Assembly (NCBI RefSeq): GCF_033170385.1
Contig: NZ_CP126170.1
Coordinates: forward strand, 2,938,001-3,002,000
Reading direction: 5' to 3'
Origin: Xanthomonas rydalmerensis
GTDB taxonomy: Bacteria; Pseudomonadota; Gammaproteobacteria; Xanthomonadales; Xanthomonadaceae
DNA length: 64,000 nucleotides
The notes under the pieces are model-generated. The model had not been told where the DNA came from. It saw only the letters and a program-made list of their open reading frames with translations, and did no database searches. The number at the start of each line of letters is the position of its first letter. Position 1 is the stretch's first letter. This document shows, piece by piece, positions 7,658 to 15,584 of this stretch. Made by a program: the position numbers and the translations under genes.

Positions 7658-8900
7658 GATCCCGCCGACCGCCGGCCTGCCGCTGCAGTGGCGCGACCTG
7701 TGGCCTGGCCGTGCGCGCACCCGCCTGGCCAGCGCGGTCGGCCTGCCGCAGGCGCTGCTGACCTGCTCCGGCACTGCGGCGCTGATCGTGGCCCTGCGCA
7801 CCCTGACTGCGGCCAACCGGCGCCGGCAGGTGCTGGTGTCGGCCTATACCTGCCCGCTGGTGGCGCTGGCGGTGGCGCACTGCGGCCTGCAACTGGTGCT
7901 GTGCGATCTGCTGCCCGGCTCGCTGGAACTGGACCCGGTGCAGCTGGCGCAACGCTGCGGCAGCGACACCCTGGCGATCATCGCCACCCACTTGGGCGGG
8001 CGCCTGACCGACCTTGCGCCGCTGCGCCGTGCCGCCGAAAGCTGCGGCGCGCTGCTGATCGAGGACGCCGCGCAGGCGCTGGGCGGCGTGCACCCCGACG
8101 GCCGCCCGGCCGGCCTGGGCGGCGACATCGGCTTCTGCAGCCTGGCCGCCGGCAAGGGCCTGACCCTCTACGAAGGCGGGCTGTTGATGTCGCGGCATGC
8201 GCCGCTGCAGCGCAGCCTGGCCGACACCGCCGCCCGCCTGGGCCAGCGCGACTGGCGCTGGGAACTGCGCCGCAGCCTGGAACTGCTCGGCTACGCCGCG
8301 CTGTACCGGCCGCAGCCGCTGCGCTGGGCCTATGGCGCGCCGGTACGCCGCGCGCTGCGCCGCGGCGACCGCGTCGGCGCGGCCGGCGACCGCTTCGGCA
8401 CGGCCATCGCCCAACACGCGGTCGGCGCCTGGCGCGAAGCGGTGGGCGTACGCGCCAGCGCGCGCTGGCCGGCATTCCTTGCGCAGATTCGCGAGCAGGG
8501 CCGACGCCGCAGCGCACGCCTGGCCAGCATCCCCGGCCTGAGCGTGATCGCCGATACCCCGGGTGCTCAGGGCAGCTGGCCGATCCTGATGGTGCTGCTG
8601 CCCGACGCGGCCGCACGCGAATCGGTGCTGGCTACGCTGTGGCCGCGCGGGCTCGGCGTGGCGGTGCCGTTCGTGCATGCCCTGCCCGGCTACGACTACC
8701 TGCACGGCATCGTCGAGCGCACGCCGATGCCCAACGCCAGCGACTTCGCCGCACGCTGCCTGAGCATCAGCAACAGCCCCTGGCTGGACGAGGCGCGCTT
8801 CGAGACCATCGTGGCCACGCTGCAGGCGGCCTGCGCCGGCGCGGTCGGGCCGGCGCCGCTGGATGTCGATCTGGTGCACGCCGCTGCGCCGAGCGCCTGA
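7647..8900 (+). CDS. DegT/DnrJ/EryC1-like PLP-dependent aminotransferase
   Basis: A 417-residue fold-type I PLP enzyme. The N-terminal substrate/PLP segment reads LLTCSGTAALIVALRTL, and the cofactor-binding Asp lies in LLIEDAAQALGG. The presumed Schiff-base lysine is in SLAAGKGLTLYEGG, which aligns with the DegT pattern K-x-x-x-x-GEGG, although the first Gly of the pattern is replaced by Tyr. Typical DegT enzymes aminate keto-sugars (ArnB, DesI); others are amino-acid or dehydratase variants, so the substrate is open. The gene begins inside the second EamA gene and ends the four-gene block. About 135 bases downstream is a palindromic repeat that separates it from the convergent ureohydrolase gene. 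Confidence 0.82.
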   Translation: MRIEIPPTAGLPLQWRDLWPGRARTRLASAVGLPQALLTCSGTAALIVALRTLTAANRRRQVLVSAYTCPLVALAVAHCGLQLVLCDLLPGSLELDPVQLAQRCGSDTLAIIATHLGGRLTDLAPLRRAAESCGALLIEDAAQALGGVHPDGRPAGLGGDIGFCSLAAGKGLTLYEGGLLMSRHAPLQRSLADTAARLGQRDWRWELRRSLELLGYAALYRPQPLRWAYGAPVRRALRRGDRVGAAGDRFGTAIAQHAVGAWREAVGVRASARWPAFLAQIREQGRRRSARLASIPGLSVIADTPGAQGSWPILMVLLPDAAARESVLATLWPRGLGVAVPFVHALPGYDYLHGIVERTPMPNASDFAARCLSISNSPWLDEARFETIVATLQAACAGAVGPAPLDVDLVHAAAPSA

Positions 8901-8967
8901 CTGGGCGACGGGCGGCTTCGCCAGCGTCGCGATGAAAATGCGCCTCGCGTAACGACGGGAAGAATCC

Positions 8968-9034
8968 TGCAGGAGCGGCTTCAGCCGCGAGGGCGTTACC
9001 GGTAATGCCTCTCGCGGCTGAAGCCGCTCCTACA
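8968..9034. repeat. REP-like inverted repeat (GGAGCGGCTTCAGCCGCGA type)
   Basis: Two near-perfect 27-base arms (8968-8995 and 9007-9034) face each other around a short centre, and each arm is itself a small palindrome (GGCTTCAGCC). The same unit occurs three times at 54222-54328. It lies between convergent genes and could fold into a long hairpin that terminates transcription from both sides. Such repeats are typical of xanthomonad intergenic DNA. Confidence 0.9.
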
Positions 9035-9051
9035 GACGGACAGGGCCCGCG

Positions 9052-9930
9052 TTAACCGACGCTGGCCGCGTCCAGCGCCGCCAGCAGCCGCAGGTTCAAC
9101 GCATGCTGCTGCGCCTGCCAGGCCGACAGATCGGCCGGCGACGGTTCCGGCTGCGCATCCAGCGATGCCAACGTGCGCTTCCACCATTGCGGATAGTGGG
9201 CCAGCGAGACCTCGCCAGTGATGTCGCTGCCGCACACCTGCCCGCGCAGCGCGTCGATCGCCTGCAGCAACTGCGGCACGCGCAGTTGGCCCTGGTCCCA
9301 GTTGGTGCGCACGTCCTGCGGATCCAGCACGTCCTTGTCCAGCGACAGATAGGTCGGCATCGGCGTGCGCCGCAGGTGCTCCACGAACGCATCGCTCAGT
9401 TCGCTCACGCTGGCGAAGCCGCGCACCGCCTGGCCCAGGCCCAGCCGCCGCGCCCAGCCCACGTCCACGCCGCTGCACCAGTAGCGCAGCTTGCCGCGGT
9501 ACAGCGGCAGCAGATGGTTCTCCCAGGCATGGCCGGGGCCGACGTCGCCGGAGGTGATGCCGGCCACCTCGACCTGCGCCACCTGCGGCAGCGCGGCGAT
9601 GCGCCGCACCCACGAGCCGCAATGTACCCCGAACGGGAAGCGCATGTTGTCCGGATGGTTGTCGAACACCACCACCCGCAACGGTGCCTGCGCACGCTCC
9701 GCCAGGCGCACGATCAGCGGCAGGCTCAGGTGATGGAAATCGCCGCTGCCCAGCAGCACGGTGCCGTACTGCGTCGGCAGTGCCTGCTCCAGCGCCGCGC
9801 CGAAGCGACGCAGCCGCGCCATCGAGCAGGCGAAGCGCAGGCCGTCGCACCAGTCACGCAGCGGCAGACGCACGGCGTCGGGCACTGCGCCCAGCGAATC
9901 GTCGAGATCGAGCAGGACCGGAGTGCGCAT
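9052..9930 (-). CDS. Ureohydrolase-fold (arginase/agmatinase-like) protein
   Basis: A 292-residue protein with the metal-binding motifs of the arginase family in order: GSGDFHHLS (for GGDHS), VVFDNHPDNM (for DAHxD), SLDKDVLDP (for SxDxDxxDP) and GSDITGE at the end. The two-Mn chemistry is therefore probably kept, while the substrate-facing residues differ from arginase and agmatinase. The family hydrolyses guanidino or amide C-N bonds, and also includes formiminoglutamase and acetylpolyamine deacetylases by fold. The start is the ATG at 9930, placed one base after the stop of the upstream GNAT gene, so the two are one transcript. In the ACP/aminotransferase neighbourhood it may remove an amidino or acyl group; this is inference. 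Confidence 0.82.
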   Translation of the reverse strand: MRTPVLLDLDDSLGAVPDAVRLPLRDWCDGLRFACSMARLRRFGAALEQALPTQYGTVLLGSGDFHHLSLPLIVRLAERAQAPLRVVVFDNHPDNMRFPFGVHCGSWVRRIAALPQVAQVEVAGITSGDVGPGHAWENHLLPLYRGKLRYWCSGVDVGWARRLGLGQAVRGFASVSELSDAFVEHLRRTPMPTYLSLDKDVLDPQDVRTNWDQGQLRVPQLLQAIDALRGQVCGSDITGEVSLAHYPQWWKRTLASLDAQPEPSPADLSAWQAQQHALNLRLLAALDAASVG

Positions 9931-9931
9931 C

Positions 9932-10999
9932 TCAGTCCTCCTCGGCGGCATCGGCCGCCGGCCCGACGTCGTCGGATTCGAACAGCGGCCGCAGCCGGCG
10001 CAGCACGGCGCGCAGCAGCGGATTGCGCAGGTACACCGCATGCCAGGTGTAGGTGAAGCTGGCGCCGAGCTGGGCCTTCACTTCCGGATCGGTCCAGCCG
10101 GCGACGTAGGCGGTCAGGCCGTGGCGGCAGGCGTAATCGAGATTCTCGATCCAGCTCAGCGCGTACAGGTTGTGGTCGCGCGCATCCGGGTAATGCAGGC
10201 CGATGTACTTGTCCAGCAGCCGGCCCTGGTGCACATAGCACAGGTTCCAGCCGATGATGCGGCCCTGGTGGCGGTACACGAACACCTGCCCACCGGACGC
10301 GGCGTCGGTCAGCAGCGCATCGAAGAACGGCTCGGTGAGCAGGTCGAAATGGATCTCGCTTTGCGCATACACCTCCTGGTACAGCGCATAGCAGTGCGCG
10401 CGCAGCGCCGAGTCGGCGAAGGCCGGGCCGGTCGGCAGCACCTCGATCTCCAGGTCGGCGCGCGAGCGCAGCTTGCGGCGGATGTTGCGCCGGCGCCCAC
10501 GCGAGAGCCGCGCCAGGTACTCGTCGGTGGAGGCGAAATCGATCGGCACCCAGGCCAGCGCCTGCCCGCGCAACAGCACATAGCCATTGCGCTCGCAGGC
10601 GTCCAGGAAGATCTGCGACCAGGCGTTGTCGGCCTCATCCAGCAGCGGCGAGCGCTGCGGCACGTCCTTGACGATCATCAGCGCGCGGCGCCGGCCCAGT
10701 TGCGTGCGCCACTGCCGCGGCAACTGGGCCGGGTCGGCCGCGCGCGGCAGCCAGGCGTATTCGCTGACGGTGCTGCCGACGAAGCTGGTGCGCGGCCGCA
10801 GCAGGCGTTGCCACAGGCGCTGCAACGGTAGCCGCGCCACGCGGTCGCGCAGCGCCGGCTCGGCCGTGGTCAGCAGGTCGAAATCGGCCTCGAAGGCCGG
10901 CACCCCGTGCTCCAGGGGCTGGATCAGGAAACCGGACGGCGGGTGCTGCAGGAACTGCCGCTGCAAGGCCTGCGGTTCGAGTTGGTTGACGAAAGGCAT
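9932..10999 (-). CDS. GNAT / FemAB-like N-acyltransferase
   Basis: A 355-residue protein whose C-terminal half carries a GNAT-like acyltransferase domain: LSRGRRRNIRRKLRSRADLE, then HCYALYQEVY, GGQVFVYRHQGRIIGWNLCYVHQGRLLDKYIGL and HNLYALSWIENLDYACRHGL. This is the arrangement of FemAB-like and DUF482-type proteins that transfer aminoacyl or acyl groups to amines. The N-terminal half has no motif I recognise. The start ATG at 10999 faces the acyl carrier protein gene on the other strand across 112 bases, which must hold both promoters. The stop is one base from the ureohydrolase start. A carrier-protein-bound acyl group as donor would fit the neighbourhood, but is not shown by sequence. Confidence 0.8.
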   Translation of the reverse strand: MPFVNQLEPQALQRQFLQHPPSGFLIQPLEHGVPAFEADFDLLTTAEPALRDRVARLPLQRLWQRLLRPRTSFVGSTVSEYAWLPRAADPAQLPRQWRTQLGRRRALMIVKDVPQRSPLLDEADNAWSQIFLDACERNGYVLLRGQALAWVPIDFASTDEYLARLSRGRRRNIRRKLRSRADLEIEVLPTGPAFADSALRAHCYALYQEVYAQSEIHFDLLTEPFFDALLTDAASGGQVFVYRHQGRIIGWNLCYVHQGRLLDKYIGLHYPDARDHNLYALSWIENLDYACRHGLTAYVAGWTDPEVKAQLGASFTYTWHAVYLRNPLLRAVLRRLRPLFESDDVGPAADAAEED

Positions 11000-11111
11000 C
11001 TGCAAGATTGATCGTCTAGCGTGGAGAATGGATGCTGCGGCCCAGGCCGCAGCGTGCGATCCACCGGCGGCGGGTGCCGCACGGTGGCCCTTCATTTCGC
11101 GGAGCACTGCC

Positions 11112-11387
11112 ATGACCCCGTCCATCGAGTCGCAAATCCACAGCATCGTCACCAAGCATGGCGAGATCGACCCGGCGCGCCTGACCCCCGATGCCAAGCT
11201 GCAGGACCTGGGCGTGGATTCGCTCGAGGCCATCGAAATCCTGTTCGACATCGAAGAGCACTTCGACATCACCTTCCCGCAGCGCGACCCGAACCTGGAC
11301 GACGGCTCGCTCGGCAAGCTGGTGCAGGCGGTCGAGGACGCGCTGGCGGCCAAGGCGGCGGCCGGCGCGGCGCAACCGGCGCACTGA
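11112..11387 (+). CDS. Acyl carrier protein
   Basis: A 91-residue carrier protein with the phosphopantetheine site LGVDSLEAIEI; the modified serine is Ser37. It is acidic around helix 2 (FDIEEHFDITF) like primary-metabolism ACPs, but it is clearly a second, specialised ACP because it is not in a fab operon. A Shine-Dalgarno GGAG lies 7 bases before the ATG. The C-terminal Ala-rich tail is dispensable-looking. A ketosynthase gene follows after six bases, so this is its cognate carrier. The extended loop QRDPNLDDGSLG before helix 4 is unusual for fatty-acid ACPs. Confidence 0.92.
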   Translation: MTPSIESQIHSIVTKHGEIDPARLTPDAKLQDLGVDSLEAIEILFDIEEHFDITFPQRDPNLDDGSLGKLVQAVEDALAAKAAAGAAQPAH

Positions 11388-11393
11388 CGCACC

Positions 11394-12635
11394 ATGGGCG
11401 CCTCCCCGCACGTGCGGCGCGTGGTCGTCACCGGCACGGGCGCGGTCAGCGCGCTCGGCCTCGGCGCCGAGGCGCTGTGGAGCGCGATGCGCGAGGGCCG
11501 CAGCGGCATCGCCGCCCTGCCCTCGCCCGATCCGCTCAGCACCCTGAAGATGCGCCTGGCCGCGACCCTGCCCGGGTTCGCGCCCGACGCCACGCAGACC
11601 GGCGGCATCGCCCCCGGCCAGCTCGATCGCATGACCCAGATGGCCCTGGTCGCCGCCCAGGAAGCCATCGCCCAGTCCGGACTGCTGCCGCGCGACGATG
11701 CCACGCTCGGCGCGCGCTGCGCGGTGGTGGTCGGTACCGGCGTCGGCGCCGAACTCAGCCGCGACGAGCAATCGCGCCGGCTGTACCGCGACCAGGCCGA
11801 ACGCCTGCATCCGCTGACCATCGTGCGCAGCATGAACAATGCCGCGGCCAGCCAGATCAGCATCGCCTTCGGCCTGCGCGGCCCGGCCTTCGCCGTGTCC
11901 AGCGCCTGCGCCTCGGCCAACCACGCCTTCGCCCAGGCCGCGCTGATGGTCCGCCATGGCCTGGCCGACGTCGCCATCGCCGGCGGCAGCGAAGCGTGCC
12001 TGAGCCTGCCGCTGATCCGCGCCTGGGAAGCGATGCGGGTGGTCAGCGACGACACCTGCCGGCCGTTCTGCGCACAGCGCAGCGGCCTGGTGCTGGGCGA
12101 AGGCGCCGGGATGTTCGTGCTGGAAAGCGCCGAACACGCGGCCGCCCGCGGCGCGCTGCCGCTGGCGGAACTGGCGGGATTCGGCATGAGTTCCGATGCC
12201 GGCGACATCGTCGCGCCCAGCATCGACGGCGCCGCCACGGCGATGCGCCTGGCGCTGCAGGATGCCGGCCTGGCCCCGGAACAGATCGACTACATCAACG
12301 CCCACGGCACCGGCACGCAGGCCAACGACCGCTGCGAAACCAAGGCGCTGCGTCAGGTGTTCGGTGCGCATGCCGAGGCGCTGGCGGTCAGCTCGACCAA
12401 GGCGGTGCACGGCCATGCGCTCGGTGCGGCCGGCGCGCTGGAACTGGTGGCGGCGATCGGCGCGCTGCGCGAGCAGGTGGTCCCGCCCACGGCCAACTTC
12501 CTCGATGCCGATCCGGAATGCGACCTGGACTACGTGCCCAACCGGGCGCGCGCCCGCCACGTGCAGGCGGTGCTGAGCAATTCCTTCGCCTTCGGCGGAC
12601 TCAATGCGGTGATCGCGCTGCGCGCGGCGGGCTGA
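11394..12635 (+). CDS. Beta-ketoacyl-ACP synthase, FabF-like
   Basis: A 413-residue condensing enzyme that joins an acyl starter to malonyl-ACP. The catalytic triad is intact: Cys172 in SSACASANHAF, His304 in NAHGTGTQANDRCE and His339 in STKAVHGHALGAAGALE. Length and motifs match FabF/KAS II, so it is an elongating synthase and not a chain-length factor. It is encoded with its own ACP but without a ketoreductase, dehydratase or malonyltransferase nearby, so it must borrow these or yield an unreduced beta-ketoacyl-ACP. A keto product would be a natural substrate for the class III aminotransferase convergent to it (12701-14173). That link is my inference from gene order. Confidence 0.92.
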   Translation: MGASPHVRRVVVTGTGAVSALGLGAEALWSAMREGRSGIAALPSPDPLSTLKMRLAATLPGFAPDATQTGGIAPGQLDRMTQMALVAAQEAIAQSGLLPRDDATLGARCAVVVGTGVGAELSRDEQSRRLYRDQAERLHPLTIVRSMNNAAASQISIAFGLRGPAFAVSSACASANHAFAQAALMVRHGLADVAIAGGSEACLSLPLIRAWEAMRVVSDDTCRPFCAQRSGLVLGEGAGMFVLESAEHAAARGALPLAELAGFGMSSDAGDIVAPSIDGAATAMRLALQDAGLAPEQIDYINAHGTGTQANDRCETKALRQVFGAHAEALAVSSTKAVHGHALGAAGALELVAAIGALREQVVPPTANFLDADPECDLDYVPNRARARHVQAVLSNSFAFGGLNAVIALRAAG

Positions 12636-12700
12636 AGCGCCCGCCGCCGCGGCGAACGGCGGGAGGCAACGCGAACCGCGCGCGTCGTCTCCCGCCCGGC

Positions 12701-14173
12701 TCATGCGACCTGCTTGGCGCGGGTCAGCAACTGGTCCAGCAAGGACAGGCCCAGGTCGATCTCTTCGTGGCTGATGTGCAGCGACGGCGCCAGCGTGATC
12801 ACGTTCTTGTAGTAACCGCCCACGTCCAGGATCAGGCCGATGCGCTTGCCGTTGTGGCGCAGCTCGCCTTCCAGGCCCATGTCGACCATGGTGTCGAGCA
12901 GCTTGCGGTTCGGCGTGAAGCCGTCCGCCTGGCAGATTTCCGCGCGCAGGGCCAGGCCCAGGCCATCGACGTCGCCGATTTCCGGGTGACGCTTCTGCAG
13001 GTCGCGCAGTCCGTCCAGGAAGTGCGCGCCCTTGGCCATCACCATCGACTCGTAGTCGGTCTCGGCCAGCATGCGCATGGTTTCCAGGCCGACCGCGGTG
13101 CCCAGCGGGTTGGAGGCGAAGGTGGAGTGGGTCGAGCCCGGCGGGAACACGGTCGGGTTGATCAGCTCCTCGCGCGCCCAGATGCCGGCCAGCGGATTGA
13201 GGCCGTTGGTCAGCGCCTTGCCGAACACCAGCACGTCCGGGGTCACGCCGAAATGCTCGATCGCCCACAGCTTGCCGGTGCGGAAGAAGCCCATCTGGAT
13301 TTCGTCGACCACCATCAGGATGCCGTACTTGTCCAGCACCCGCTTCAGGCCGGTGAAGAAGTTCGGCGGCGGGATCACGTAGCCGCCGGTGCCCTGGATC
13401 GGCTCGACGTAGAACGCCGCGTACTCGCACTGCCCGGCCTTGGGATCCCACACGCCGTTGTACTCGGTCTCGAACAGGCGCTCGAACTTGGCCACGCACT
13501 GCTCGCCGTACTCTTCCTTGGACATGCCCTTGGGGCCGCGGAAGTGGTACGGGAATTCGATGAACTGGGCGCGGTCGAAATGACCGAAGCGACGGCGATA
13601 GCGGTACGACGAGGTGATCGCCGAGGCGCCGAGGGTACGGCCGTGGTAGCCGCCTTCGAAGGCGAACACCAGGCTCTTGCCGGCGCTGGCGTTGCGCACG
13701 ATCTTCAGCGAGTCTTCCACCGACTGCGCGCCACCGACGTTGAAGTGCACGCGGCCCTTGCGGCCCCACTTGCGCTCGGCGTCGACCGCGATGGTCTTGG
13801 CCAATTCGATCTTGGTCGGGTGCAGGTACTGGCTGGCGACCTGCGGCAGCGTCTCGATCTGGCGGGTCAGTGCCTGGTTCAGGCGCGGATTGGCGTAGCC
13901 GAAGTTGACCGCCGAGTACCACATCTGCAGGTCCAGGTACGGCACTTCTTCGGTGTCGTACAGGTAGCTGCCGTCGCAGCGGCCGAAGATGCGCGGCGGC
14001 TCGCTGTAGTGCACGGTGTCGCCGTAGGAGCAGTACTGGGACTCGTCGGCCAGCATCTGCGCATCGCTCAGCGCGCGATGGTGGTCTGCGCCGGTGCGCA
14101 GCAGCGCCTCCGGATCGGGCGCGGCATCGCCATGCAGCGGTGCGAGCGAGGAAAGCGGGACATTCCGGTTCAT
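12701..14173 (-). CDS. Class III PLP-dependent aminotransferase
   Basis: A 490-residue omega-aminotransferase-type enzyme. It shows FNVGGAQSVEDSLKIVRN (PLP phosphate region), YHGRTLGA, the PLP-ring Asp in LMVVDEIQMGFFRTG and the Schiff-base lysine Lys319 in VFGKALTNGLNPLAG. It is annotated loosely as aspartate aminotransferase family in such genomes, but class III enzymes usually act on distal amines, diamines or beta-amino/keto acids. The N-terminal 60 residues before the core are longer than usual. It starts five bases after the phosphatase stop on the same strand, so they form an operon, and it converges on the ketosynthase. A role in aminating a keto-acyl or aldehyde intermediate fits the cluster. 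Confidence 0.9.
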   Translation of the reverse strand: MNRNVPLSSLAPLHGDAAPDPEALLRTGADHHRALSDAQMLADESQYCSYGDTVHYSEPPRIFGRCDGSYLYDTEEVPYLDLQMWYSAVNFGYANPRLNQALTRQIETLPQVASQYLHPTKIELAKTIAVDAERKWGRKGRVHFNVGGAQSVEDSLKIVRNASAGKSLVFAFEGGYHGRTLGASAITSSYRYRRRFGHFDRAQFIEFPYHFRGPKGMSKEEYGEQCVAKFERLFETEYNGVWDPKAGQCEYAAFYVEPIQGTGGYVIPPPNFFTGLKRVLDKYGILMVVDEIQMGFFRTGKLWAIEHFGVTPDVLVFGKALTNGLNPLAGIWAREELINPTVFPPGSTHSTFASNPLGTAVGLETMRMLAETDYESMVMAKGAHFLDGLRDLQKRHPEIGDVDGLGLALRAEICQADGFTPNRKLLDTMVDMGLEGELRHNGKRIGLILDVGGYYKNVITLAPSLHISHEEIDLGLSLLDQLLTRAKQVA

Positions 14174-14178
14174 CGGGA

Positions 14179-14871
14179 TCAGGCTCGTTGGGTGAGAGGA
14201 AGCGGGAAGGACACGGCGGCCGTCGCCGGCTCGGCCAACTCGGGCAGCAGGGCGATGGCGTCGTCGAAACCGGTGATCGCGCAATGGGCGATCCCGTTGG
14301 CGCGGCAATGGCGCAGCAGACCGTCCTTGGCGAACACCAGGTCGGCCTTGCCAGCCAGGCAGAAATCGGAGCGGCCGTCGCCGATCAGCAAGGTGGCGCG
14401 CTCGGGCGGCTGTTGCGCCATCACCGCGCACTTGCAGGTGCCGCTGGGGCAGTCCGGCTGCGCATGCGGCGAGGCCATGCGCCACTGCCCGGCGTCGGTA
14501 CGCAGCAGGCGGTTGGCGATGATCGGCAGATGGTGCAGGCCGTGGCGGGCCAGGATCCGGGCGATGCCGTAGTCCAGGCCGTCGCTGACGATGCTCAGCG
14601 GGATGCCCAGGCGCTCGGCCAGCGCGACGAAGCGCACGAAGGCCGGATCGATCCGCACCGCATCCAGCACCCGGTGTAGCGCATCGACGTCGCCGTCGAG
14701 CAGCGCGACCTGCTTGCTCATGCACTCGCGGGCCCCGATCCGACCGGCGACCCAGTCGTCCTCCAGCTCCCGCCAACCGGGGCTCCCGAGGTGTTCGAGC
14801 AGGCTGTCGGTCACGTCCTGCAGGGACACGGTACCGTCAAAATCGCAAAGGATGTTCCATTGGGCGCGCAA
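14179..14871 (-). CDS. HAD-IB family phosphatase (MtnX/SerB-like)
   Basis: A phosphomonoesterase of about 230 residues. HAD motif I is CDFDGTVSLQD (nucleophile Asp10 and acid/base Asp12 in this numbering), motif II is SIVSDGLDYG, the Lys is near FAKDG, and motif IV is LLIGDGRSDFCLAG. A CxxGxCKC cluster (CPSGTCKC) in the middle may bind metal. I chose the TTG at 14871 because a GGAG lies seven bases upstream and the conserved core begins four residues later; the ATG at 14958 would add 29 low-complexity residues. The closest relatives act on phosphoserine, diketo-methylthio-phosphopentene or phosphocholine-like headgroups. Its pairing with an aminotransferase suggests dephosphorylation of an amino-phosphate such as a phosphoserine-derived group. 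Confidence 0.85.
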   Translation of the reverse strand: MRAQWNILCDFDGTVSLQDVTDSLLEHLGSPGWRELEDDWVAGRIGARECMSKQVALLDGDVDALHRVLDAVRIDPAFVRFVALAERLGIPLSIVSDGLDYGIARILARHGLHHLPIIANRLLRTDAGQWRMASPHAQPDCPSGTCKCAVMAQQPPERATLLIGDGRSDFCLAGKADLVFAKDGLLRHCRANGIAHCAITGFDDAIALLPELAEPATAAVSFPLPLTQRA

Positions 14872-15559
14872 GGTGGCTCTCCGGCTGATGGGGGCAGAGC
14901 CTAGGCACGCTGTCTTTCGCACTCCTTTCGGCGAGGTGAAAGAAAGCGGAGCGTTCACATTGCACGTGGTAACGCCTACCCGCGCGTCGCGCTCCCGTCA
15001 GGGAGTGATGCATTGCACAGCCCAAGTCCATCACGATCCGGGTCGCTGTCCTGCCAGACGGCGGGATCGCCCGGGGCCGCCGCGAGCACATGCCCGTCCG
15101 CATTTACCGATATCCGCCGCGCGCATCCACCACCTCCCTGCTTGGTCTGCCGCCATGCCGGAACCAGGGTCGAGACAACCCACGCGGCCGTTACGGCAGC
15201 AGGCTTGTGCCGGCATTGGCCTATCCGCGGCGCGCGAAGGTGGGAGTGCAACACCTGACCTCGCGACCAGTGCGCCGAAGGCGGCGGTCTTCAGGAAATG
15301 ATGGCGTTGCAGTATTGGATGACTGCGACACTGAAGTCTTCAAAGTCGATTGTTGAAAGCAGCGGATTCCTCGTCGACTCCTGGGATGGCTGTGCGCCAG
15401 GATCACGGCGGCCGGACTCAAGCGCAGCGCCCTCCCCTCTAGGCTGCATCTCACATCCCGCGATCTCGATAGGCCACCCGACTGAGGCCGCATTGGGTGT
15501 CGGCCTCCATCGGTCGTTCCAGAGCCGCCTGATGTTGATGAAGGTTGATCTTTCGCGCA
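14872..15559. other. Gene-poor stretch upstream of the rrf2-like gene
   Basis: I see no convincing gene in these 688 bases. Base composition drifts from the surrounding coding pattern. One reading frame on the minus strand (about 15290-15420) has a balanced composition ending SVAVIQYCNAIIS and might be the C-terminal stub of a lost gene, but I cannot identify it. Confidence 0.5.
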
Positions 15560-15584
15560 TCATGAAACATCATTAGTTACATGA
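15560..15584. promoter_or_regulatory. Imperfect palindrome over the rrf2-like start codon
   Basis: The sequence TCATGAAAC, seven bases, then GTTACATGA forms an inverted repeat with 8 of 9 matching positions. The right arm contains the ATG of the regulator at 15581. This is the place and style of an autoregulatory operator for an Rrf2-family repressor. No Shine-Dalgarno sequence precedes the ATG, so the mRNA may be leaderless. Confidence 0.5.

Noticed and set aside
12640-12663. Seven-base-pair GC hairpin between the convergent KS and class III aminotransferase genes
   Set aside because: No T run follows on either strand and such hairpins are frequent in GC-rich spacers, so I did not call a terminator.
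11021-14572. 1183-codon plus-strand frame across the ACP, KS and aminotransferase region
   Set aside because: It runs in a different frame over real genes on both strands; Arg/Gly/Ala-rich composition typical of GC-rich shadow frames.
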